In this document: in pieces, positions 1-9,137 of the stretch | Layout: every line of letters starts with the position of its first letter | How positions within the stretch are numbered: the stretch's first letter is position 1 | Source of the DNA: Alicyclobacillus sendaiensis NBRC 100866 | GTDB taxonomy: Bacteria; Bacillota; Bacilli; Alicyclobacillales; Alicyclobacillaceae | Length of the DNA: 64,000 nucleotides | Assembly (NCBI RefSeq): GCF_001552675.1 | Contig: NZ_BCRQ01000003.1 | Span: 1 to 64,000 of the forward strand | Direction of reading: 5' to 3' | Position numbers and translations under genes: made by a program | Notes under the pieces: model-generated | Databases searched by the model: none | Seen by the model: the letters and a program-made list of their open reading frames with translations, nothing else | What the model was told of the DNA's origin: nothing

Positions 1-18
1 CGGGTTTTCCTTGACCAC

Positions 19-81
19 CCACACGCCGATGTGTGGGACAGTTTGGGTTCGGCTGTGTACAATTGCACATTTGGCGTGTGG
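19..81. repeat. Inverted repeat upstream of the alcohol dehydrogenase gene
   Basis: A 9-bp arm CCACACGCC (19-27) recurs as its exact complement GGCGTGTGG (73-81). The match extends loosely outward: the first arm is followed by GATGTG and the second preceded by CACATT. The centre-to-centre distance is about 54 bp, roughly five helical turns. The repeat lies about 100 bp before the dehydrogenase start, so it could be a paired operator. No promoter hexamers were placed with confidence. Confidence 0.35.
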
Positions 82-178
82 TTGACGACAAATCTCTTCG
101 CCAAACGCCGAAGCGTGTGAAACAATGATAAGTGGGCAACTGAAAACCCATCATCCTGAAACCCAAGGAGGCATGTGC

Positions 179-1201
179 ATGAAAGGCACGGTGATTCACG
201 TCCCCTATGACGTGCGGTTCGAAGAGCGGGATACGCCGCGCATCGAAGAGCCGACCGACGCCATCCTCCGCATCGTGGCGACATGCGTCTGCGGCTCCGA
301 TTTGTGGACGTATCGCGGCCTGAATCCCATCGAACGCCCCATCCCGATGGGACATGAGTACGTGGGCGTCGTGGAAGAAGTCGGCCCGGCCGTCGAACGG
401 ATTCGGCCCGGTCAATTCGTCGTTGGCTCGTTCTTCGCCACCGACGGCACCTGTCCGCTGTGCCAGGCGGGCTATCCGTCGTCGTGCGTGAATCGGCGCA
501 GCATCCCCGGCGCGCAGGCGCCATACGTGCGAATTCCGTGGGCGGACGGAACCCTGGTTCCCACGCCGGGCGTGCCGGATCGCGAGCTGATCCCAAGCCT
601 TCTCACCCTGTCGGACGTCATGGGCACGGGCTGGTTCGCTGCCGACGCGGCGGAAGTGCGGCCTGGCAAGACCGCGGTGGTGGTCGGGGATGGAGCCGTG
701 GGCCTGTGCGCCGTGATTGCGGCGAAACAGATGGGCGCCTCCCGCATCATCATCATGAGCCGGCACGAAAAGCGACAGGCCCTGGCGAAGGAGTTCGGCG
801 CAACCGACATCGTCGAAGAGCGCGGCGAGGAAGGCGCGAAGCGCGTGCTCGAGATGACGGACGGCCTCGGCGCGGAGTCGGTGCTCGAGTGCGTCGGCAC
901 GCAGGAGTCCATGTCGCAGGCGATTCAGTGCACGCGCCCGGGCGGCCACATGAGCTTCGTCGGGGTGCCTCACGGCGTATCCCTGGACGGGCGGACGCTC
1001 TTCTACAAACAGATTCACCTGCACGGCGGTCCGGCGCCCGTCCGCAAGTACCTGCCCGATCTCATCCAGTTGGTGTGGGAGAAGAAGATTCAGCCCGGGA
1101 AAGTGTTCGATCTGGAACTGCCGCTCGACCAGGTGGCGGAAGGGTACCGAGCGATGCACGAGCGCCGGGCCATTAAGGCGTTGTTGTGGCCAGAGACCTG
1201 A
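179..1201 (+). CDS. Zinc-dependent alcohol dehydrogenase family protein
   Basis: Medium-chain dehydrogenase/reductase of 340 residues, predicted to oxidise an alcohol or polyol with NAD(P). The start is the ATG at 179, because AAGGAGG lies at 165-171 with a 7-base spacer; an in-frame ATG at 125 has no such site. Catalytic zinc ligands are visible as Cys38 (CVCGSD) and the GHE at 58-60. The structural zinc loop holds Cys92, Cys95 and Cys103, but the usual first cysteine is Asp89. The nucleotide-binding loop is GDGAVG at 170-175. The cupin gene follows after 19 bases and is probably co-transcribed. The substrate cannot be read from the sequence. Confidence 0.88.
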   Translation: MKGTVIHVPYDVRFEERDTPRIEEPTDAILRIVATCVCGSDLWTYRGLNPIERPIPMGHEYVGVVEEVGPAVERIRPGQFVVGSFFATDGTCPLCQAGYPSSCVNRRSIPGAQAPYVRIPWADGTLVPTPGVPDRELIPSLLTLSDVMGTGWFAADAAEVRPGKTAVVVGDGAVGLCAVIAAKQMGASRIIIMSRHEKRQALAKEFGATDIVEERGEEGAKRVLEMTDGLGAESVLECVGTQESMSQAIQCTRPGGHMSFVGVPHGVSLDGRTLFYKQIHLHGGPAPVRKYLPDLIQLVWEKKIQPGKVFDLELPLDQVAEGYRAMHERRAIKALLWPET

Positions 1202-1220
1202 GAGGAGGCGCCAGGCCAGG

Positions 1221-1622
1221 ATGAAAATCGTGCGCAATCGAGATCGCAAACCGTACGCCGGGCCGGAGGCGACGTTCACGGGGCGCGTGTCAGTCACGCC
1301 CGCCTTCAACGCCGAAGCCCCGGCGCGCGTCGGCGCGGCGGTGGTGCGCTTCGAGCCCGGCGCGCGCACGGCGTGGCACACGCATCCGCTCGGCCAGATG
1401 CTCATCATCCTGGAGGGCGTGGGCTGGGTGCAGCGAGAAGGCGAGCCCGTCCAGGAGGTGTACCCGGGCGACGTCGTCTGGTTTGAGCCTGGCGAGCGCC
1501 ACTGGCACGGCGCTTCGCCGGAACACGCCATGAGCCACGTGGCGATTCAGGAGGCGCTCGACGGATCGCCCGTTCAGTGGCTGGAGCACGTCACCGACGA
1601 GGAATATCGGCGCGGCTCGTGA
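1221..1622 (+). CDS. Small cupin-domain protein
   Basis: Single-domain cupin of 133 residues. The first motif gives metal ligands His53, His55 and Gln59 (HTHPLGQ), with Glu65 following in LEG. The second motif holds His94 and His96 (GERHWHG). The layout resembles small cupins annotated as mandelonitrile lyase-like or carboxymuconolactone decarboxylase-associated, but the activity is not known. It follows the dehydrogenase after 19 bases; AGAGGAGG at 1201-1208 overlaps the upstream stop with a rather long spacer. It may share an aldehyde or alcohol substrate with its neighbour, which is inference from position. Confidence 0.8.
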   Translation: MKIVRNRDRKPYAGPEATFTGRVSVTPAFNAEAPARVGAAVVRFEPGARTAWHTHPLGQMLIILEGVGWVQREGEPVQEVYPGDVVWFEPGERHWHGASPEHAMSHVAIQEALDGSPVQWLEHVTDEEYRRGS

Positions 1623-1658
1623 GTCGGTCCCTGCCCCGACGCGCATCGGCGCGAAGCA

Positions 1659-2918
1659 TCACGGGGCGTCTTCGGCCCGCGCCCTCCGCAGCTCGGGGAC
1701 GAACCAGCCGACGCAAAAGATGGCGGCCAGCGTGAAAAGCCCGCCGACGGCGATGGCCGCACCGGGCGGGAGCGCGCTCCCCACGAGCCCTGCGCGGAGA
1801 TTGCCGAGCTGCGGGCCGCCGGTCCCCACCAGGTAATCCACGCTGGAAATGCGTCCGCGCAGGCCGTCCGGTGTCCCTTGCTGGATGAGCGTCGAGCGCA
1901 TCACCACGAGGATGGAATCCGCCGCGCCCATGAGCCCCAGCAGGGCCACACAGAGCCAGACGAAGGGGGGCGAGCCCGAGTCCCACCGCGGCGATGGCCC
2001 AGGTCGCACAGGCGACCAGAATCGCTTTGCCTTCGGACCGAATGTGGCGCACAGGGCCCGACAGAGCAAGGATGACCAGGCCGCCGATGCCGGTGGCGCG
2101 CCCATCATCAGGCCGAGCGTCTCCGACCGGCCACCGAAGCGCTCGCTGACGAGCGCAGGCAGGAGCGCGGTGGGCACGCCGAGCACGGTGACACTGAGGT
2201 CAGCCAACAGGGCGCCGAGGAGGGCGCGGGATCGCCCTAAGAAGCGCAGTCCCTCCATCACGCCGTCCAACATGCCCCGCTGCTTGGCATGGCCCTCCGG
2301 CATCATGGGCGGCAGACGATAGATGGCGTAGAGCGCTGCGAGGAAGGTCGCCGCGTCGCAGGCGTAACACCACCCGAGCCCGGCGAAACTGGCGATCACG
2401 CCCGCAAGCGAAGGCCCAGCGACCTCCCCAAAGCGAATGGCCAAGGTGTTGAGCGTCTGCCCCGCTCTGACCTGCTCCTTGGGCAGAAGGCGCGGCACAA
2501 ATGTCCGGCGCGCTGGGGCGTTGATGGCTCCGAGCACCGACTGCGCGCACAAGAGTGCGTAGATGGGCCACAGCGCGGACCAGGCCATGAGCGCCTGCAC
2601 AGCGAGGAGCGCCGACACGAGCATCTGCCCGCTTGTGGCGAGAAGAGCGAGCTTGCGGCGATCGACGCGGTCGCCCACGCTTCCGCCGAGGAGCACGAAC
2701 AGCGCGCCTGGAAGCGCGCTGGTAAGGCCGGTCAACCCGACGTCGAGCGTGCTGTGCGTACCTCGATACACCTGCAGCATGACCGCGAAGGGCGTCATGG
2801 TGCCCCCGAGGGTCGAGATGCCGCTGCCCATCCAGAGCCGAAAAAACGCGGGCGACGTGCGAAGCGGCGTGATGTCCAACATGGCCGAACGGAGCGTCGC
2901 CCGAAGCATGGTTCTCAA
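1659..2918 (-). CDS. MFS permease with two compensating frameshifts
   Basis: Major facilitator protein of about 419 residues, probably a multidrug-type exporter (MFS_3-like). An early segment reads GSVGDRVDRRK, the usual loop 2-3 motif. Between about 2100 and 1970 the open frame gives a non-membrane, Ser/Arg/Trp-rich stretch of some 42 codons. The neighbouring frame over the same bases gives a normal hydrophobic helix (GIGGLVILALSGPVRHI and onward). One base is therefore missing near GGCGCGCCC (2095-2103) and one is extra in the G6 run at 1965-1970. The start is probably TTG at 2918, behind AGGGTGA. It lies 9 bases after rarD. Confidence 0.75.
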   Translation of the reverse strand: MRTMLRATLRSAMLDITPLRTSPAFFRLWMGSGISTLGGTMTPFAVMLQVYRGTHSTLDVGLTGLTSALPGALFVLLGGSVGDRVDRRKLALLATSGQMLVSALLAVQALMAWSALWPIYALLCAQSVLGAINAPARRTFVPRLLPKEQVRAGQTLNTLAIRFGEVAGPSLAGVIASFAGLGWCYACDAATFLAALYAIYRLPPMMPEGHAKQRGMLDGVMEGLRFLGRSRALLGALLADLSVTVLGVPTALLPALVSERFGGRSETLGLMMGAPPASAAWSSLLCRALCATFGPKAKRFWSPVRPGPSPRWDSGSPPFVWLCVALLGLMGAADSILVVMRSTLIQQGTPDGLRGRISSVDYLVGTGGPQLGNLRAGLVGSALPPGAAIAVGGLFTLAAIFCVGWFVPELRRARAEDAP

Positions 2919-2927
2919 GGATTCCGT

Positions 2928-3851
2928 TCACCCTTTCGCGGCCTCGCTCACCGCCCGGCCATGCGCTCGGCTATAGCGATGGCGCCGCTCGTTTCGCACC
3001 AGAGAGATGGTGTAGAGCGCGAGCGCCAGCCAGATGCACGCAAACCCGATGGCATCGGCCCGCGTGAAGGCCTCGTGATCGACCGCGAGGCCAATGACGA
3101 GTTGCAGGGTGGGCGAGATGTACTGCACCATGCCGAGGGTCGCGAGGCTCAACCGCTTGGCCGCCATCGCGAAGAGAAGCAGCGGTACGGCCGTGAACAG
3201 GCCGCTCAAGACGAGGAGCGCCATCTGCCAGCTCGCGAGCGCGGTGACCGTCACGCGATGCGTGGCGAACGTCGCGGCCAGGTACAGAGCGGCCAGCGGC
3301 AGGGCGAGCGTGGTCTCCCACGTGAGGCTTTGCACGGCGTCTGCATCCACGCGCTTTTTCACCACGCCGTACAGGCCGAACGATCCGGCGAGCGCGAGCG
3401 CCAGCCACGGCACCTGTCCGTAGGCCCCGATCATGATGCCCACGCCCGCCAACGCGACGACGAGCGCCCCCCACTGCCAGCCGTCGAGCCGCTCGCGAAA
3501 GAGGAGGAGTCCGAACACGACGTTCACAATCGGGTTGATGTAGTATCCGAGGCTCGATTCCACCACATGCCCGGTGTTCACCGCGACGATGAACGTCAGC
3601 CAGTTGACCGTGATCATGAGCGAGCCGAGCACCATGAGCCACGCCCGGCGTCCGTCGCGCATCACGCCCGCCACGCTTCGCGTGCGGCGCGCGAGCGCCA
3701 CCCAGATCCAGATGGTCAGCGCCGAAAACACCATGCGATACGACAGGAGCTCATACGGAGACATCCGCTCGAACACGTTCCAATACGCGGGGAGAAGCCC
3801 CCAGCCCGCGTAGGCCAAAAACGCGTACCACAGCCCTTTGCGATCCGTCAC
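2928..3851 (-). CDS. rarD: EamA-family transporter RarD
   Basis: Membrane protein of 307 residues with about ten hydrophobic segments, made of two EamA repeats. RarD-type features are the N-terminal GLWYAFLAYAGWGLLPAYWN, the segment ESSLGYYINP near residues 117-126, and TWETTLALPLAALYL in the second half. RarD was named for chloramphenicol sensitivity, but the transported substrate is not established. It lies directly upstream of the damaged MFS gene on the same strand, so the two may form a transport operon. Confidence 0.88.
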   Translation of the reverse strand: MTDRKGLWYAFLAYAGWGLLPAYWNVFERMSPYELLSYRMVFSALTIWIWVALARRTRSVAGVMRDGRRAWLMVLGSLMITVNWLTFIVAVNTGHVVESSLGYYINPIVNVVFGLLLFRERLDGWQWGALVVALAGVGIMIGAYGQVPWLALALAGSFGLYGVVKKRVDADAVQSLTWETTLALPLAALYLAATFATHRVTVTALASWQMALLVLSGLFTAVPLLLFAMAAKRLSLATLGMVQYISPTLQLVIGLAVDHEAFTRADAIGFACIWLALALYTISLVRNERRHRYSRAHGRAVSEAAKG

Positions 3852-4002
3852 CGCTGCGCCACTCCGTTTCTGTCTCGTTCAACGTCCTTCATCATAGCGC
3901 AGCATGGCGGTGCGCGCACCCCCCTTTGCGCGCAGCCGCGCCCGTGGGCGGCGGGCTCGGTCTCCGGGACCCGACTGGCCGTGTAACGAACCGTTCGCCT
4001 GA

Positions 4003-4770
4003 CTAGCGGCCGCGAAACGTGGGCTTTCGCCGTTCCATGAACGCGCGCATGCCTTCGCGCGCGTCTTCCGTCGCAAAGAGCAGATAAAACAGGTTCCGCT
4101 CCGCCTCGAGGCCGTCAGCAAGCGCCGTGTCCATCGCCTGATACACGGCTTCCTTGATGCACCGGAGTGCCACGGGCGGCATCTCGGCCAAGCGCTTGCC
4201 GAGATCCACCGCCGCCTGCAGGCACGCCTCGTCCGGCACGACGCGGTTCACGAGCCCAAGCGCCAACGCCTCCTTCGCCGAGATAGGCTCCCCGAGCCAA
4301 AGGAGTTCAAGGGCCCGCGCCTTGCCCAGCCTGCGCGCCAGCCACTGTGTGCCGCCCGCCCCCGGCATGAGCCCGAGCTTCACTTCAGGCTGACCGAACT
4401 TCGCGCTCTCGCCCGCGATGACGAGATCGCACGCCAGGGCGAGTTCGCACCCGCCGCCGAGCGCAAAGCCGCGGACCGCCGCAATCACGGGCTTGTGCAC
4501 GCCGCGGATGCGGTCCCAGACGCGGAACTGATCGCGCAGCTTCATCTCCACGGCGCTCGCCTCGGCCATCTCCGCGATATCCGCGCCCGCCGCAAACGCC
4601 TTGTCCCCGCCCGTCAGGACGATGGCTCGCACCTGCTCTTCCGCGTCCGCGGCCTCCAGGGCCGCGACCAATTCGTCCACGAGTTCGAGGTTGAGCGCGT
4701 TCAACCGCTCGTCGCGCGCGATGCGCACCACGCGAACCGGCCCGTCATCGCGAATGGACAGGTACGCCAC
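4003..4770 (-). CDS. paaF: Enoyl-CoA hydratase, PaaF-like
   Basis: Crotonase-fold protein of 255 residues. Oxyanion-hole segments are FAAGADIAEMAE (about 59-70) and LGGGCELALACD (about 104-115); the PGAGGTQ loop and a C-terminal ATEDAREGMRAFMERR segment follow. These resemble E. coli PaaF (2,3-dehydroadipyl-CoA hydratase) more than FadB. It starts at GTG 4770 behind GGGAGGTG, 12 bases after the E2 gene, and is the last gene of the aminotransferase/2-oxoacid dehydrogenase operon. The shared TetR site at the head of that operon supports a place in phenylacetate breakdown. A general short-chain enoyl-CoA hydratase is the alternative. Confidence 0.82.
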   Translation of the reverse strand: MAYLSIRDDGPVRVVRIARDERLNALNLELVDELVAALEAADAEEQVRAIVLTGGDKAFAAGADIAEMAEASAVEMKLRDQFRVWDRIRGVHKPVIAAVRGFALGGGCELALACDLVIAGESAKFGQPEVKLGLMPGAGGTQWLARRLGKARALELLWLGEPISAKEALALGLVNRVVPDEACLQAAVDLGKRLAEMPPVALRCIKEAVYQAMDTALADGLEAERNLFYLLFATEDAREGMRAFMERRKPTFRGR

Positions 4771-4782
4771 GCGAGCACCTCC

Positions 4783-6141
4783 CTACCGAAGCTCCGCCCA
4801 CAGCCGATCCGGCTCCTCCAACAGCTCGCGCACGCGGTTGGTGAAGCGAATCGCCATGCCGCCGTCGATGATGCGGTGATCAAACGAGAGGGACACGTGG
4901 GCGATGTTGCGAATGACAATCTCGTTGTTGCGCACGACGGGACGCGGCTCCATCTTGTGAATGCCGAGAATGGCCGACTCCGGGTAGTTGATGATGGGCG
5001 TCGCGCACAGCCCGCCGAGCGCGCCGGCGTTCGAGATGGTGAACGTGCTGCCCGTCACCTCGTCGAGCGACAAACGGTTTTCGCGCGCCCGCCGGGCGAG
5101 ATCCGACACCTCCGCTGCAATCTCGAAGACCGACTTCTGGTCCGCGTGCTTCACGACGGGCACGATGAGCCCCTGCTCCGTGTCGACCGCGATGCCGATG
5201 TGATAATACCTCTTGAGCAGCACGTGCTCCTGCGCCTCGTCGACCGACGCGTTGACGTACGGGAACTCCTTCAGCGCGATGGCCGCCGCCTTCGCGAAGA
5301 ACGCGAGCGATGTGAGCTTCACGCCCCGCGCCTCCGCGTACGGCCGCAGCCGGTCGCGGAGCGCCTCGATGCCGTCCATCTCGATCTCGTCGATGTGCGT
5401 CGCGTGTGGGATGATGCGCTTGGCCTGCACCATGTGCTCGGCGATGCGCCGCCTGAGCCCGCGCAGCGGCACCTGGTCGACGAGATCGCCCGCCGGCCCG
5501 GGCGTCGCCGCGTGGGACGTGGCTTTCGCCTGAACGCCGGCGCCCGTCTCCGCGCTCGCTTGGGCGGGCTGGGCCCCGGGCTCGCGCCCGCCCTCCGCGA
5601 AGCGGCGCACGTCCTCCTCCGTCACCCGGCCGATGGGGCCCGTCCCGTCGATCTCGTCGATGTTCACGCCAAGCTTCCGCGCCAGTGCGCGCACGTGCGG
5701 CGTGGCGAGCGCCCGCCGCCTCCCCTCTTTGGGCGCGGCTTGGCTCGCCTGAGGCGCGGCCGACGCGCGAGCCGTGTGCTCAGGCTGCGGCTCACGTTGC
5801 CCGCGAGGCGAGGCCTGCTCTGGACGGACCGTCTGCGCGACACTCGCCGCAGGCGCAGCCGCCGAACCTGCCGAAGCCGCCGCAGCTACCGAAGCCGCCT
5901 TATCGGCGCCCGCCTCGCGAATGACTGCGAGCACCGTCCCCACGGGCACCACCTGCCCTTCGCGCGCCACGATGCGCTCCACGACGCCCGCCACGGGAGA
6001 CGGCAGCTCCGCCGCCACCTTGTCCGTCTGCACCTCCACGAGCGGCGCGTCCTGATCGACGCGATCGCCCTCGTTCACCAACCAGCGCAAAATCTCGCCT
6101 TCGTGAATGCCCTCGCCGATGTCCGCCAGTTTGAATTCCAT
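4783..6141 (-). CDS. 2-oxoacid dehydrogenase E2, dihydrolipoamide acyltransferase
   Basis: E2 core of a pyruvate or branched-chain type 2-oxoacid dehydrogenase, 452 residues. In order: one lipoyl domain (1-78) with the lipoylated lysine as Lys41 in QTDKVAAE, an Ala/Pro/Gln-rich linker, a peripheral-subunit-binding domain (about 130-165, with ATPHVRALARKLGV), a second linker, and the acyltransferase domain ending in DHRIIDGG with His422 and Asp426. The start at 6141 has GGGAG with a 5-base spacer and lies 13 bases after the E1beta stop. No E3 gene is present here. Substrate specificity cannot be read; context suggests aryl or branched 2-oxoacids. Confidence 0.9.
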   Translation of the reverse strand: MEFKLADIGEGIHEGEILRWLVNEGDRVDQDAPLVEVQTDKVAAELPSPVAGVVERIVAREGQVVPVGTVLAVIREAGADKAASVAAAASAGSAAAPAASVAQTVRPEQASPRGQREPQPEHTARASAAPQASQAAPKEGRRRALATPHVRALARKLGVNIDEIDGTGPIGRVTEEDVRRFAEGGREPGAQPAQASAETGAGVQAKATSHAATPGPAGDLVDQVPLRGLRRRIAEHMVQAKRIIPHATHIDEIEMDGIEALRDRLRPYAEARGVKLTSLAFFAKAAAIALKEFPYVNASVDEAQEHVLLKRYYHIGIAVDTEQGLIVPVVKHADQKSVFEIAAEVSDLARRARENRLSLDEVTGSTFTISNAGALGGLCATPIINYPESAILGIHKMEPRPVVRNNEIVIRNIAHVSLSFDHRIIDGGMAIRFTNRVRELLEEPDRLWAELR

Positions 6142-6154
6142 ATCGTCTCCCGCC

Positions 6155-7138
6155 TCAGAACATGATGGTCTCTTCGATCCCGGCGCGAATCCGCGCTTCG
6201 GTCGGCATGTATTCGTCCTCCAGCGCGAAGAACGGGACCGGCACATCAAACCCGGCAATCCGCTTGATGGGCGCCCGAAGGTAGAGAAGCGCCTCCTCGT
6301 TGATGAGCGACACAATCTCGGCCCCAAGCCCCGCCGTCTTGTGCGCCTCGTGCACCACCACCGCGCGCCCCGTTTTCTGGACCGACTCGACAATGGCGTC
6401 GCGATCGAGCGGATACAGCGTGCGCAGGTCGATCACGTCGCAGGTGAAGCCGCGCTCGCGCTCGAGGGCGTCTGCCACCTTGAGTGCCGTGCGCAGCATC
6501 GAGCCCCACGCGAACACCGACACGTCTTCGCCCTCGCGCACCCGCTTCGCTTTGCCGATGGGCACGCGGTACAGCCCTTCGGGCACCTCCTCGCGGAAGG
6601 CGCGGTACAGCTTGGTGGGCTCCAGGAACACCACGGGGTCCGGATCTTCGATGGCGGAGATGAGGAGCCCCTTCGCGTCATACGGGCCGCTCGGCACCAC
6701 CACCTTCAGCCCCGGCGTGTGCGCGAAGAAGCTCTCCACGCTCTCGGCGTGGAGCTCCGGGCCATGGATGCCCGCGCCGTACGGCGTGCGGATAGTCATC
6801 GGCACGGGGAACTGGCCCTGCGACCGGTACCTCATCCGGGCGACGTGCGAAAACAGCTGATCCAGCGCAGGGAAGATGAACGCCAAGAACTGAATCTCCG
6901 GCACGGGAATGAGGCCGTTCACCGCCATACCGACGGAGGTGCCGATGATGGCCGATTCGGCAAGCGGCGTGTCGATCACGCGCTCCTCGCCGTACTTCTC
7001 GAGAAGACCGTCGGTCGCGCGAAACACGCCCCCGTTTTTGCCGATGTCCTCCCCGAGGAGCACGACGCGCGGATCGTCCGCGAGCTTGAGGTCCAGCGCC
7101 TCGTTGATGGCCTGGACCAGATTCAACATCCTGCTCAT
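6155..7138 (-). CDS. 2-oxoacid dehydrogenase E1 beta subunit
   Basis: Transketolase-like beta subunit, 327 residues, starting with LNLVQAINEALDLKL. It shows GEDIGKNGGVFRATDGL (29-45), DTPLAESAIIGTSVGMA (56-72) and the C-terminal transketolase domain with VVHEAHKTAGLGAEI. It pairs with E1alpha to decarboxylate a 2-oxoacid on thiamine diphosphate and reductively acylate the E2 lipoyl group. Its ATG overlaps the E1alpha stop by 4 bases (ATGA at 7135-7138), implying translational coupling. PdhB and BkdB/BfmBAB-type subunits look alike at this level, so the substrate is open. Confidence 0.9.
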   Translation of the reverse strand: MSRMLNLVQAINEALDLKLADDPRVVLLGEDIGKNGGVFRATDGLLEKYGEERVIDTPLAESAIIGTSVGMAVNGLIPVPEIQFLAFIFPALDQLFSHVARMRYRSQGQFPVPMTIRTPYGAGIHGPELHAESVESFFAHTPGLKVVVPSGPYDAKGLLISAIEDPDPVVFLEPTKLYRAFREEVPEGLYRVPIGKAKRVREGEDVSVFAWGSMLRTALKVADALERERGFTCDVIDLRTLYPLDRDAIVESVQKTGRAVVVHEAHKTAGLGAEIVSLINEEALLYLRAPIKRIAGFDVPVPFFALEDEYMPTEARIRAGIEETIMF

Positions 7139-8247
7139 ACGGACACCCCCTCACGAGACCGGCGGTACTCCTCGCGCTCGGCGGCGAGGTGCCAGGGCGC
7201 TTCTGCGTAGACGTGATCGAACATCATCTCCATGTCGGGCGGCGCAATGGAGAGCGCTTCGTCCACAGCCGCCTCTACCCGCGCCCTGACCTCCTCCTGG
7301 AGCTTCGCCTCGTCGGCATCCGACCAAAGCCTTTGCGACTCGAGGTACAGGCGCAGGCGCGCGATGGGATCTCGCTTCTGCCACGCTTCTACGACCGCCT
7401 TTTGATCGCGGTAGCGCGTCGGATCGTCCGCCGTCGTGTGCGCGCCCATGCGGAAGGTCACCGCCTCGATGAGCGTCGGCCCGAGACCGTGTAGCGCACG
7501 CGCCCTCGCCTCCTTCACCGCGCGGTACACCGCGAACGCGTCGTTGCCGTCGACGCGCACGCCGACGATGTCGTAGGCGATGGCCCGCTGCGCAATGGTG
7601 CGCGAGGCCGACTGGCGCGAGAACGGCACGCTGATGGCATAACCGTTGTTTTGGCAGAAGAAGATGACCGGCAGGTGGAAGACGCCCGCGAAATTGAGCG
7701 CCTCGTGAAAGTCGCCCTCGCTCGTCGCGCCGTCGCCGAAGTACGCGATGCTGACGGCCGCCTCCTTCCGGTGCCGGCTGGCCCAGGCGGCGCCGACGGC
7801 GTGCAACACGTGCGTCGCAATCGGCACGCTGGGCGGAAGGATGTGTCGGCCCTCCGGGCTGCGGATGCCTTCGACCCGCCCCGACCAGTACAGCAGCACG
7901 TTCGCGGGCGACTGCCCGAGCACCATGGTCGCGGCGTGATCGCGATAGGACGGGAAGACGAAGTCCTCGGGCGCGAGCGCCATGGCGCTCGCCACCTGCG
8001 CGGCCTCCTGGCCCTCGAACGGCGCGTACGTGCCGATCCGGCCCTGGCGCTGGAGCGCGATGGCCTTCCGGTCAAACGCGCGGGCGAACACCATGTGTCG
8101 GTACATCGCCACCATGACCTCAGGCGAGATGTCGTCCACGGATCCGGCGAGCGTGCCGTCCTCCTTCAGGAGGTGAATCTCCTCGTACAGCCCTTCCGCC
8201 TTGGCGATAGCCATGAGCCGCTCGGCCCGATCATGTTCCGCCAACAT
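7135..8247 (-). CDS. 2-oxoacid dehydrogenase E1 alpha subunit
   Basis: Alpha subunit of 370 residues. The thiamine diphosphate motif begins GDGATSEGDFHEALNFAG and ends in CQNNGYAIS (about 170-205). The phosphorylation-loop-like segment GAHTTADDPTRYR lies near residue 275. The start at 8247 has GAGGAGG with a 7-base spacer, 12 bases after the aminotransferase stop. It is the first of three intact dehydrogenase genes. A pyruvate, branched-chain 2-oxoacid or phenylpyruvate substrate is possible; position in a putative phenylacetate regulon makes aromatic or branched substrates attractive, which is inference. Confidence 0.9.
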   Translation of the reverse strand: MLAEHDRAERLMAIAKAEGLYEEIHLLKEDGTLAGSVDDISPEVMVAMYRHMVFARAFDRKAIALQRQGRIGTYAPFEGQEAAQVASAMALAPEDFVFPSYRDHAATMVLGQSPANVLLYWSGRVEGIRSPEGRHILPPSVPIATHVLHAVGAAWASRHRKEAAVSIAYFGDGATSEGDFHEALNFAGVFHLPVIFFCQNNGYAISVPFSRQSASRTIAQRAIAYDIVGVRVDGNDAFAVYRAVKEARARALHGLGPTLIEAVTFRMGAHTTADDPTRYRDQKAVVEAWQKRDPIARLRLYLESQRLWSDADEAKLQEEVRARVEAAVDEALSIAPPDMEMMFDHVYAEAPWHLAAEREEYRRSREGVSV

Positions 8248-8259
8248 GCGAAGCCCTCC

Positions 8260-9114
8260 TCATTCCATGGAATGTGTCAGTGCGCGAAGAAATGCGTCGT
8301 TTTCCTCGGGCGTGCCCAGCGAGACCCGCACGGTCCCGGGGGCACCGAGGCCTTCCCCGGCTCGGACGATGACACCATGGCGAAGCAGACGATGGGCCAC
8401 CTCTTCGCCTGATCCCGGCACTTCGAACAGGAGAAAATGGGTTTCGGACAGGTAGACGCGTAGGCCCATCTCGGCAAGCGATCGCGCGACGCGATCCCGT
8501 TCCTGGGCGTTTTGCTCGCGGCACATCGCGGCGAAATCCGCATCGTCAAGGGACGCGAGCGCGGCCGCCTGTGCCAACCGGCTCGTGTTGAAAGGCCCTC
8601 TCACCTTGTGTAGTACGGAGGCCACGTCCGGGTGCATCGCGCCGTAGCCGATGCGAAGCCCGGCGAGCCCGTAGATCTTGCTGAACGTGCGCAGGACGAC
8701 AAGGTTCGGATGAGCGCCAAGGAGTGGGATGGTCTGAAGGTAGTCGGCAGAGGTGACGTATTCGTAATACGCCTCGTCGACGACCACGAGGACGCGAGCG
8801 GGCACGCACTCGATGAAGCGCCTGAGCGCGTCAGCGCCGACGATGGTGCCCGTGGGATTGTTGGGGTTGCACACGAACACGAGCTTCTCCGCAAGGCGAG
8901 GCGAGACGGATTCAGGATACAGCGCGGCTTTCGCCATCTCCTCCGCAACCGCCTTCGCTGCCTTCGGCGAACATCCGTAAGCGTTTTCATTGGAAGCCAA
9001 CTTGACCACGTGCGTCAAACCCAACTCGCGCTGGACCTCTTCAATCGGCTTGCCGGGCGCGTAGCGGGCGACATGGCCGAGCGAACCCCGTGCGGAAATC
9101 AACCCCGTCCCCAC
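8260..9114 (-). CDS. HisC-like aminotransferase with an internal deletion
   Basis: Fold-type I PLP aminotransferase related to histidinol-phosphate aminotransferase, but only 284 residues against a usual 355-365. Present are the N-terminal YAPGKPIEEV and NENAYG, the NPNNPTGT loop, VVDEAYYEY, the PLP lysine in RTFSKIYGLAGLR, and the C-terminal arginine segment GTVRVSLGT. Missing, without loss of frame, are about 70 residues between YPESVSPRLAEK and LVFVCNPNNP, the part that normally contains GNGSDE and helps hold the cofactor phosphate. GTG 9114 is preferred (GGAGG, 8-base spacer). It is probably inactive, or an assembly collapse. It heads the 2-oxoacid dehydrogenase operon. Confidence 0.78.
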   Translation of the reverse strand: MGTGLISARGSLGHVARYAPGKPIEEVQRELGLTHVVKLASNENAYGCSPKAAKAVAEEMAKAALYPESVSPRLAEKLVFVCNPNNPTGTIVGADALRRFIECVPARVLVVVDEAYYEYVTSADYLQTIPLLGAHPNLVVLRTFSKIYGLAGLRIGYGAMHPDVASVLHKVRGPFNTSRLAQAAALASLDDADFAAMCREQNAQERDRVARSLAEMGLRVYLSETHFLLFEVPGSGEEVAHRLLRHGVIVRAGEGLGAPGTVRVSLGTPEENDAFLRALTHSME

Positions 9115-9137
9115 GGAAGACACCTCCGGTTACAAAA

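Noticed and set aside
4495-6165. Plus-strand open frame of 556 codons over the E2 gene
   Set aside because: Antisense to E2 and the hydratase; no recognisable protein features.
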